DNA of 9,050 nt from Planctomycetota bacterium (GTDB lineage: Bacteria > Planctomycetota > PUPC01 > JABMSA01 > JAUWKK01), in assembly GCA_030614245.1 (NCBI GenBank), contig JAUWKK010000091.1:1-9050 (forward strand), written 5' to 3'. Positions 1 to 6,700 of this stretch are shown in pieces. Below the pieces are notes generated by a model. The model did not search any database and was not told the origin of the DNA. It worked only from the letters and a program-made list of their open reading frames with translations. Every line of letters starts with the position of its first letter. Position 1 is the stretch's first letter. Position numbers and translations under genes: made by a program.

Positions 1-263
1 CACCACCTCCTCGGCGGTCGGGGCGCGGGCGGGCCTCATTGACGTTCAAGGCCCGTCCCAAGAGATCGGTGCCGTTGAGCGCTTCGATTGCGGCCTTGGC
101 GGCTTCGTCCGATGGCATTTCCACAAAACCGAATCCGCGCGACCGGCCGGTTTCACGATCACAGACGACTTCGGCGCTCTGTACTTCGCCATGGGCCTCG
201 AACGCCGTCCTGAGCGCTGCGTCGTCCACATCATACGACAAATTTCCACAATAAATATTCATC
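1..263 (-). CDS. RRM-domain RNA-binding protein, N-terminal part (gene leaves the window)
   Basis: Reading down from ATG at 263, 87 codons stay open to the window edge. The protein begins MNIYCGNLSYDVDD and carries one RNA recognition motif. RNP2 is IYCGNL (residues 3-8) and RNP1 is RGFGFVEM (42-49), with the aromatic residues that stack on RNA bases in place (Y4, F44, F46). The segment AAIEALNGTDLLGRALNVNEARP closes the fold near residue 78. It then turns into a basic, Gly/Arg-rich tail (RPDRRGGG), as in the small bacterial and cyanobacterial single-RRM proteins, which usually total 80-150 residues. It probably binds single-stranded RNA in the cytoplasm; the known relatives are often cold-induced. 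GGAG at 272-275 lies eight bases before the start and supports it. The C-terminus is not visible. The family call is secure; the target RNAs are unknown. Confidence 0.93.
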
Positions 264-422
264 CACAAAACTCCAATACGGAACTCCTGTTACCTCCCAC
301 AGTCGGCGGTCTCGTGCTTTTCCACGGCAACGGGAGCATCACCAGTAGCGGGCGCAGCCGCGAGTCCCCTCTGCATACGGGAACACTGAACGCGACATCA
401 TCAAAGCTGTTGCCCCTGCCCG

Positions 423-484
423 GTAATCAGTAATCAGTGAAGAATCGTCCTACTGGCCACTGAATACTGGCTACTGTTCACCGG
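423..484. repeat. CAGTA/TACTG-rich degenerate short repeats
   Basis: Bases 423-440 hold GTAATCAGTAATCAGTGA, two copies of GTAATCA in tandem. Bases 451-477 hold ACTGGCCACTG and ATACTGGCTACTG, variants of the same TACTGG/CACTGAATACTGG words. The patch sits in the gene-free stretch between the RRM gene and the symporter and would lie in the 5' leader of the RRM mRNA if the promoter proposed at 508-536 is used. It looks like slippage-grown intergenic repeat. I see no protein coding in it and no second patch elsewhere in the window. Confidence 0.5.
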
Positions 485-507
485 AATTCCGGGCGTCAGC
501 GTGCATA

Positions 508-536
508 AGTATAAACCGGCGGGCAGTCAAGTGCAA
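508..536 (-). promoter_or_regulatory. Candidate housekeeping-sigma promoter for the RRM gene
   Basis: On the minus strand TTGCAC (536-531), 17 bases, then TATACT (513-508). The -10 matches TATAAT at five of six bases, the -35 only at TTG. An overlapping TTGACT lies just downstream of the -35 but is too close to TATACT. Transcription would start near 500 and give a leader of roughly 235 bases before the RRM start at 263. Long leaders are typical of cold-shock-type mRNAs, but that link is inference. No better promoter was found nearer the gene. Confidence 0.4.
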
Positions 537-571
537 GAAAAAAAACCTCACGAAGCCAACATTTTTGTGGC
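537..571 (-). terminator. Weak candidate terminator after the symporter gene
   Basis: Read on the minus strand, an imperfect hairpin at 571-555 (GCC-ACA, AAAA loop, TGT-T-GGC with one bulged base) is followed after nine bases by a run of eight T (545-538). The gap between stem and T run is longer than in a classical intrinsic terminator, so this is tentative. A second, GC-rich stem (CTGCCCC and GGGGCAG, 590-613, 10-base loop) lies closer to the symporter stop but has no T run. One of the two probably ends the symporter transcript. Confidence 0.3.
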
Positions 572-636
572 GCAGCCTTTCCAGCCTGCCTGCCCCACGC
601 GGGCGGGGGGCAGTGTGGCGCCCCGCATCCCCTAAG

Positions 637-2343
637 TCAAGCGGCTATGAACTTGACGAGATATATGATAGCGAAGACGAGCACCCCGCCGCCGGCAAAT
701 CCGAGAATGGCTTTCAAGCCCGGTATGGGTATCTCGAAGCTGCTGCTCGGGAACAGGACCCGCCGAGGCGGCACTTGCGCTCCCTCGGGCAACGTGCAGG
801 GGGCGCTCACCTCTTCGCCGGGCCGTACGGGCGTGCGGGCGAGGGCGAAGTAATTCTCCAGCTTCGCATCGTCTACGCGCTTCGTCAGCAGGCTGACAGT
901 TACGCCGGCACACGTTCCCGCAGCGAGGTAAAAGATCATCTGCCACGGGAGGTACACCACCTGCTTGCCTTCCTTTTCAATGAGGAACCTCAGCGATTCG
1001 GTGAGAGAGAACCGTTGCAGGAAGCTGATGAAGAACCCCTGGGCAGTCAACCACCAGGTGGCCAGTGCCGTCAGCGTGGCCGCCCAGGCACCGGCAACCG
1101 TCGTGCGCCGCCAGAACAGCCCCAGCCAGAACGCTATCCCCATCATGGGCGATATCTTCCAGAATATCTCGAGGCCCGTGCGGACATCGGGCACTATGTA
1201 GGCAAAAGCCACGCCGCCGGCGACTATCGCCACAGAGGCGATCCTTGCCACGAGCACGTAGTGCTTGTCCTCTTGCTTGGGCACAATGTGCTTGTAGATG
1301 TTCTCGGTGAAAAGCGCCGACGAGGCGATCATAAACGAGTCGCAGGAACTCATCACCGAAGCCAGCAGCGTCGCCAGGAATATGCCGAGCATGCCCGGCA
1401 TTATCTTCGGGAGGAAGTCACCGGCCACAAGGCCGTAGATTTCGTCCGGATTGACGGCTTTACCGGCGAAATAGACAACGGCCGCAAGGCCGGTCAGGCA
1501 CCAGGCGATCGTACAGAAGCGCTTGATGAAAGTCCCGAACATGAAGCCGACCTGACCGTCGAGTTCCGTCCGGCCTGCGGCACAGTTCCCCATAGTATGC
1601 GGCTGCGTTACGATGCCGACGAGACCATTGAAAGCAATAATAATGATGTAGAACGTGCCGATCTCGGCCGGACTCTTCAGCGAGAACATGTTCACATCGG
1701 TAATCTTCTGGTGTAGCCCGCTGAGGCCGCCGACGGCGTTCAGGATGGACGGAAGAAGGATGAAGGAGAAGACGATAGTGAGCATGCCCTGGACGAAATC
1801 GGTCACGATAGCGGCGGAGAGCCCCCCGGCGACGCCGTAAGTGACGAACAGCGCGGTCATGAGGAAGATGGCTGCGTCCGTCGATATCTCCCCACCGGTG
1901 CTGGCCGTGAGAACTGCACCGGAACCCTTGAGCATCAGGCCGATATTGAAGGTGAGGTTCGCGACACCCACGAGCGCGAACAGCATCGCCACACTGCGGT
2001 CGTATCGTGCCTCGAAGACATCGGCCGTTGTCAGCGCGCGGAAGCGCCGCATCACCGGAGCGATCAGCCAGTAGAAGGGCGTGCAGAAGAGCCACAGCCA
2101 CTGGTACCAGATGCCCGACAGCCCGTTCGTGTACGTCTTGGCCGCCACACTGACGGCCTGGTCGGAATGTGTTCCAGTGCCGAAAGCGTGCATCATCATC
2201 ATCGCCTTGCCGAACTTGCGCGGCATGAAGTAGTCTGCTACGCTCTTCACTCTGCGGGCCATCCACACGCCCAGTGTCGTTATGCCGACCAGATATATCA
2301 GCAGCACGCAAAAGTCCGCGAGCCCGAGTCCCCATATCTTCAT
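637..2343 (-). CDS. Sodium:solute symporter family (SSS) transporter
   Basis: A 568-residue inner-membrane protein of the SSS (SLC5-type, LeuT-fold) family, which couples uptake of an organic solute to sodium entry. Starting MKIWGLGLADF, it has a first membrane helix at about 8-28, then many hydrophobic helices. Family landmarks are GGLSAAIVTDFVQ (173-185, helix 5 region), LTTADVFEARYDRS near 104-117, and VMSSCDSFMIASSALFTENIY (330-350); the last is the helix-8 segment that in the family supplies sodium-site serines. The C-terminus has a hydrophilic stretch with PGEEVSAPC and a final helix ending VLVFAIIYLVKFIAA. I chose ATG at 2343 because AAGGGA ends six bases upstream; ATG at 2349 is immediately adjacent to that site and the further ATG at 2403 has no support. 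The substrate cannot be read from sequence. No transporter partner lies next to it, and it is divergent from the radical SAM gene. Confidence 0.92.
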   Translation of the reverse strand: MKIWGLGLADFCVLLIYLVGITTLGVWMARRVKSVADYFMPRKFGKAMMMMHAFGTGTHSDQAVSVAAKTYTNGLSGIWYQWLWLFCTPFYWLIAPVMRRFRALTTADVFEARYDRSVAMLFALVGVANLTFNIGLMLKGSGAVLTASTGGEISTDAAIFLMTALFVTYGVAGGLSAAIVTDFVQGMLTIVFSFILLPSILNAVGGLSGLHQKITDVNMFSLKSPAEIGTFYIIIIAFNGLVGIVTQPHTMGNCAAGRTELDGQVGFMFGTFIKRFCTIAWCLTGLAAVVYFAGKAVNPDEIYGLVAGDFLPKIMPGMLGIFLATLLASVMSSCDSFMIASSALFTENIYKHIVPKQEDKHYVLVARIASVAIVAGGVAFAYIVPDVRTGLEIFWKISPMMGIAFWLGLFWRRTTVAGAWAATLTALATWWLTAQGFFISFLQRFSLTESLRFLIEKEGKQVVYLPWQMIFYLAAGTCAGVTVSLLTKRVDDAKLENYFALARTPVRPGEEVSAPCTLPEGAQVPPRRVLFPSSSFEIPIPGLKAILGFAGGGVLVFAIIYLVKFIAA

Positions 2344-2394
2344 TGGCATTCCCTTCAGTGTGCCCGCCGGTTCCCTTGAATCTCCGAGCGCCCA

Positions 2395-2423
2395 TTGATA
2401 CATCGGATGATTGGTTGTATTAT
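2395..2423 (+). promoter_or_regulatory. Near-consensus housekeeping promoter toward the radical SAM gene
   Basis: TTGATA (2395-2400), 17 bases, TATTAT (2418-2423): each hexamer matches the sigma-70 consensus at five of six positions with ideal spacing. Transcription would begin near 2430 and read through the 74-base repeat copy into the radical SAM gene at 2575. The position in the divergent spacer fits. It is a sequence match only. Confidence 0.5.
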
Positions 2424-2494
2424 GTCAACTTGACTTGAAAAATCCACAAGAACAAATGGAACTTCTCGAAATCAACTGTGTTCTTACATGAGAA
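2421..2494 (+). repeat. 74-base upstream repeat, copy 1 (degenerate ECF-type promoter box)
   Basis: This block aligns without gaps to 3631-3704, 57 of 74 bases identical, both in the same orientation and upstream of plus-strand genes. The best-conserved core is CCACAAGAA-Y-AAATGGAACTTCTC (2444-2467 here). GGAACTT is present at 2458-2464, but the -10 equivalent is TGTT (2479-2482) in place of the CGTC of copy 2, so if it is an ECF promoter it is weaker or has another specificity. It ends 80 bases before the radical SAM start. Two palindromes occur only in this copy: GTCAA-C-TTGAC (2424-2434) and TGTTCT-6-AGAACA (2479-2496). Confidence 0.6.
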
Positions 2495-2574
2495 CAAGAT
2501 GGTAGGACGGGTCGGACATCCCTGTCTCCGGGTTCTCTTGAGCCGCCACCCTCACTATCCGGGGAGGAGTAACG

Positions 2575-3492
2575 ATGGCGTCATACATTTTCGGACCGGT
2601 ACCCTCACGTCGGCTGGGCCGTTCCCTCGGCGTGGACCTCGTGCCGTTCAAAACATGTACCTATGACTGCGTTTATTGTCAACTGGGCCGAACGACATGC
2701 AAGACCGTCGAGAGGAAGGAATGGGTTCCTTTGGACGAGGTCGTGGGCCAGTTGAAGGAGAAGTTGCCCACAAGCCCGGACTACATCACCCTGTCCGGCT
2801 CGGGCGAGCCGACACTATTCTCGCGTCTGGGGGAGCTGATTGCGGCAATAAAGGGGATGACGGATATCCCGGTTGCCGTCCTGACAAACGGCTCCCTACT
2901 GGGAGTTCGCGATGTGAAAGATGGCATCTTGGATGCTGATTTGGTGATCCCGTCGCTGGACGCCGGTGACGAGACGCTTTTTCGACACGTGAATCGACCT
3001 CACGACGATATATCCTTTGGGAACATGGTGGACGGGCTGGTTCGGTTCCGGCAAGCGTATGCCGGCGAGTACTGGCTTGAGGTATTCTTGCTCGGCGGGG
3101 TAACCGCCTTTCCAGCGGAAGCGGAGAAGATCGCGAAGCTCGTCGAGCGGATCGGGCCCGATCAGGTTCATCTCAACACGGTTACCCGTCCTCCCGCCGA
3201 GGACTTCGCGCTTCCTGTATCGAAAGAAACAATGTTGCGCCTGGCGGACGCCTTCGGCGGCCGGGCCGAGGTCATCGCGGACTATCGCGGAACCCACAAA
3301 CGCGCTGAATTCACGGCCCGGCGCGGCGACGTTCTCAACCTCTTGAGACGACGCCCGTGTACGATAGACGATATCGCGAGCGGACTCAGACTACACCGGA
3401 ATGAGGTTGTGAAATATATCGAGGAACTATCTGCTGAAGGCAAGATTACTTCGGAGCGGCGCGATCTGCGATTGTATTACCGTGTCTGCTGA
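2575..3492 (+). CDS. Radical SAM protein, COG0731 type, with C-terminal winged-helix segment
   Basis: A 305-residue cytoplasmic iron-sulfur enzyme that should cleave S-adenosylmethionine to make a radical; the substrate is unknown. It opens with FGPVPSRRLGRSLGVDLVP, the N-terminal signature of the COG0731 Fe-S oxidoreductases, which are distant relatives of the TYW1 tRNA wyosine enzymes. The cluster motif CTYDCVYC gives cysteines 28, 32 and 35 (CxxxCxxC). SGSGEPTL (74-81) is the SAM-contacting GGE-like motif, followed by VLTNGSLL (102-109) and a DLVIPSLDAGDE strand-loop near 122-133. The last 58 or so residues (RRGDVLNLLRRRP to the end) look like a winged helix: TIDDIASGLRLHRNEVVKYIEELSAEG could be the helix-turn-helix and wing. 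The start is fixed by GGGGAGGAG at 2561-2569. It is probably monocistronic, with 277 bases to the next gene. Similar proteins are usually annotated simply as radical SAM proteins. Confidence 0.92.
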   Translation: MASYIFGPVPSRRLGRSLGVDLVPFKTCTYDCVYCQLGRTTCKTVERKEWVPLDEVVGQLKEKLPTSPDYITLSGSGEPTLFSRLGELIAAIKGMTDIPVAVLTNGSLLGVRDVKDGILDADLVIPSLDAGDETLFRHVNRPHDDISFGNMVDGLVRFRQAYAGEYWLEVFLLGGVTAFPAEAEKIAKLVERIGPDQVHLNTVTRPPAEDFALPVSKETMLRLADAFGGRAEVIADYRGTHKRAEFTARRGDVLNLLRRRPCTIDDIASGLRLHRNEVVKYIEELSAEGKITSERRDLRLYYRVC

Positions 3493-3630
3493 AGATGCGG
3501 TCATACACTTGCCGGTGGCGTCAACTGATGCATTTAACGTACACCCGGGCATGGTTGCAGCGATTTTGGACCCGATCGCGGCAGCGGGTTTCTCCCTCGG
3601 GGGGCAGGCTTTCAGCCATCCATGTGTTGT

Positions 3631-3704
3631 TATGCCAACTGGATTCAAAAAACCCACAAGAATAAATGGAACTTCTCAATCTCAGTTGCGTCTATACAAG
3701 AGAA
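3631..3704 (+). repeat. 74-base upstream repeat, copy 2
   Basis: Ungapped partner of 2421-2494, offset by exactly 1,210 bases. Conservation is strongest from CCCACAAG through TGGAACTTCTC (3653-3677) and falls away after 3704. The copy contains the ECF-type promoter described separately and leads into the giant gene 65 bases further on. A CTTCTC (3672-3677) and GAGAAG (3700-3705) pair could form a stem with a 22-base loop; five of its six pairs are also possible in copy 1. No other copy was found in this window. Confidence 0.65.
3668..3694 (+). promoter_or_regulatory. ECF sigma factor type promoter for the giant gene
   Basis: GGAAC (3668-3672), 16 bases, CGTC (3689-3692), continuing TATA. Seen as GGAACTT and TCTA it also fits the sigma-E pattern with 16-base spacing. 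Both halves and the spacing agree with the general ECF consensus. Transcription would begin near 3700, giving a leader of about 70 bases before the start at 3770. A hairpin AGAGAA/TTCTCT (3699-3704 with 3726-3731) is possible in that leader. The identity of the sigma factor is unknown, as none is encoded here. Confidence 0.6.
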
Positions 3705-3755
3705 GGCAGGGCTGCGCGTTTACGTTTCTCTGTTGCTGATTGTCGGATTTTCTTG

Positions 3756-3763
3756 AAAGGGGG
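3756..3763 (+). promoter_or_regulatory. Ribosome binding site that fixes the giant gene's start
   Basis: AAAGGGGG lies six bases before ATG at 3770. The same frame is open upstream from a TTG at 3740, but that start would place this strong site inside the gene and put ten hydrophilic residues before the signal peptide. The ATG at 3770 is therefore preferred. Confidence 0.75.
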
Positions 3764-3769
3764 CCTGAG

Positions 3770-6700
3770 ATGCAACGCATAGTGACTTGTGTTATTTTGT
3801 TGGCGCTGGCGGCGCCGGTCTGTACGGCTGGGGAGATCGGCTTCATAGAAGACTTCGCCCTTGCAAAGGACCGAACGGTGCCGCTTAAGCAGTTGATCCC
3901 CGGCACGGAAGATTATTACTACTACAACTGCCTGCACTACCAGAATAGCGGCCGGCTTGAGGAAGTCGACAGGATGCTCGAGCTGTGGATCAAGCGCTAT
4001 AACCGAACGGCCCGAGTGCGGGAGATCGAGAACCGCCAGGCACTGCTGCGATATTCCACGGACCCGAAGAGTTCGCTCGAGTTCATCCGCCGGCGGCTGG
4101 GGCTGACATTCAACCACCAGCGTGAGGTGCTCGGGCGGAAGACGAAGCTGCCCACCCGCCTCGCCCCCAGTCTCATCCCCCGGCAAACACTCACAGCACG
4201 GGCTCTGAGGCGGCATTCCCACACTCTCCAGGGCTTCGAGGAGAGGGCGCTCGATTGGGTAATAGCGATGAACCTCAGCCGCGCCCGCCAGCGCCACCTC
4301 CTGCACCGAATGAAGCGGCCGGACTACCCGAACCTGCCGGCAAGAGTTGTTGACGACCTCAACTATGAACACAGCCGAGGTTTCGGCTCCCACGGAATAC
4401 ACAAGCTTATGCTCCTGGACCAGCTCAAAGAGTGCCTCAAGCTCAAGGGCGACCTGCTCAACCAGACCAACTTCGTGAACGTCTATCTCACCAAGCTTTG
4501 GCCCGATGCAGATGTCGATTGGCGGCACGACGCCGAGGCAAGGCAGGCATATCTCGACCGTCTCTGGGCATTTGTGTCGAGGCTTCAGCCCGCGCACAAT
4601 TCGCTCAAGGCTCACGTGCTCTACCATCGCCTCGCCCACGACCGCGCACTCGGCATCTACGACAAGAACCGCTTCATGACATACCTCAAGCTGCCCAGGA
4701 ACGTCAGCTACATAAACCGAGACTACATAAAGCGATATGAACACCGCCGCTATCACGCGAATCTCAACGCCAATTTCGACGGCCAGACGCAACTCCCGCG
4801 AATCGGCAATGATGAGCCGCTCGTCCGCAGCTATCTGATGCATTACTTCGTCACCGAAGACTCGTACAAGGCCTACGAACCTTACATCAATGATATTTAC
4901 CTGAAACGATGCTTTGCCGAGACGAAGATCGTCAACGGCCTCGGCGATATGGAGCAGTGGTACTCAATGCTGCCGCCTGAAATGTACAAGGCTCTCAAGG
5001 ATCGAATCGACCTCGACTTCGCATACACGAACAAGGTCGTCTTCGGAGTTGGCGACCAGGTTGGGCTCGATCTGCATGTAAAGAACGTAAAGTCGCTGAT
5101 AGTCAAGGTCTTCGAGATCAATGCTCTGAACTACTACCGCGCGAACGCGAAGGAGATCAACACGGGGATCGACCTCGACGGCCTGGTCGCTAATGAGGAG
5201 AAGACATACGCATACGCCGAGCCGGCGCTGAGGCGCGTGAAGCGGCATTTCGAGTTTCCGAAGCTCAACAGGCGCGGAGTCTATGTCATCGAGTTCATCG
5301 GCAACGGCAAGAGCAGCCGGGCGCTCGTTCGCAAGGGCACCCTTCGCTTCCTCGCCCGGACGAGCACCGCGGGCCACGTCTTCACCATCCTCGACGAAGC
5401 CAACAAGAAGCTCCAGGATGCGAGCCTCTGGCTGGCCGGTCATCAGTACTCCGCCGAAGAAGACGGCACCATCACGGTGCCTTTCAGCAACAAGCCCGTG
5501 CGCCAGCCCATCGTACTCATCCACGGTGGCTTTGCGTCGCTCGACCATTTCCAGCACGAATCGGAGCAGTACAGACTCTCCGCAGGCATCTACGTCGACC
5601 GCGAGGCGCTGCTAAAGCGCAAGAAAGCAAGCGTAGTCATCCGGCCGTCGCTCACGCTCAACGGCTCGCCTGTCACCCTTTCCGTGCTCGAAGACATAAC
5701 GCTCGTTATCACGTCGGTCGACCGCGAGAAAGTGAGCACGACCAAGGAGATAGGCGACTTCAAGCTCTATGAAGACCGCGAAACGGTCTATGAGTTCCAG
5801 GTGCCCGGCAATCTCGCCACCATCAGCTTCACTCTCAAGGCGAAGGTGCAGAACCTCAGTCAGGCCAAGAAGATAGACCTTCAGGCGTCGCAGGCCTTCA
5901 CACTCAACGGGATCGACCGCACGGAGAAGATCGAAGACCTTCACCTTGCCTGCTTCGACGGCTCGTACGTCGTGGACGTCCTCGGCAAGACGGGCGAGAT
6001 AAAAGCAGATCGGCCCGTCCATTTCGTGCTCAAGCACCGCGATTTCCGCGACCCGGTGAACGTATCGCTGCAAACTGACAAGGCGGGACGCATCGTGCTG
6101 GGGCCGTTGAAGGAGATCGACTGGGTCAATGCGACAGGCCCGCAAAGCACTCAGCACAGGTGGCCCCTGCTTGGCGACCGGCACAACTACCCCGGCTCCG
6201 TCCACGGCATCGCTGGTGACACAATCCTCCTGCCGTTTATGATTGATGTCGAGAGCCCGCAGCGGGCCGAGCTTTCGTTCCTCGAAAAGCGGGGCGCAAC
6301 TTTCGTGAATGACCGCTTCAACGCTCTCTCCATCAAGAACGGCCTGCTCCGCATCCAGGATATACCAGCCGGCGACTACGACCTGCTGCTCAAGGATACA
6401 GGCAGACGCATCAACGTTCGCATCACCAAGGGCAGGAAGAGCGATAGCTATGTGCTCTCGAAGACCCGCCACCTCCAGGTCCGCAATGCCCAGCCGCTTC
6501 AGATCGCAAGCGTCAATGCCGACAAGGATACCGTGAAGATCAGGCTCGAGAACGGGTCGAAGTTCGCCCGGGTGCACGTCTTCGCCACACGATACGTGCC
6601 CGAATACGAGGTGTATGGGAATCTGCATTCCGTATACTTCCCCGAGCCATACGTCATCGGAGTTCGGCCGCCCGAGACTCTATACGTGGTAGGGCGGAAC

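Larger units (their letters stand above)
264..636. other. Gene-free stretch between the RRM and symporter genes
   Basis: This 373-base spacer lies between two minus-strand genes. I see no credible ORF: the reading frames that cross it are short, lack ribosome binding sites or are antisense extensions of the symporter. It contains the RRM ribosome binding site (272-275), the CAGTA-type repeat patch, a candidate promoter and the hairpins described in their own entries. The spacer size and the internal promoter argue that the RRM gene is transcribed separately from the symporter. Confidence 0.6.

Noticed and set aside
281..306. GGAAC-N16-AGTC resembling an ECF promoter, plus strand
   Set aside because: The -10 half is imperfect, no plus-strand gene follows, and the flanking bases do not match the 74-base repeat.
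565..1716. 383-codon plus-strand ORF opposite the symporter
   Set aside because: It is antisense to a clear membrane transporter. Its product is an Arg/His/Glu-rich string without domains, typical of the opposite strand of a GC-rich gene, and it has no ribosome binding site.
3560..3579. GCGAT/ATCGC hairpin after the radical SAM gene as a terminator
   Set aside because: The stem is only five pairs with a ten-base loop, and no T run follows it.
3482..3739. 85-codon plus-strand ORF between the radical SAM gene and the giant gene
   Set aside because: It starts at a GTG inside the end of the radical SAM gene, has no ribosome binding site and covers the repeat and promoter. Its frame is not kept between the two repeat copies.
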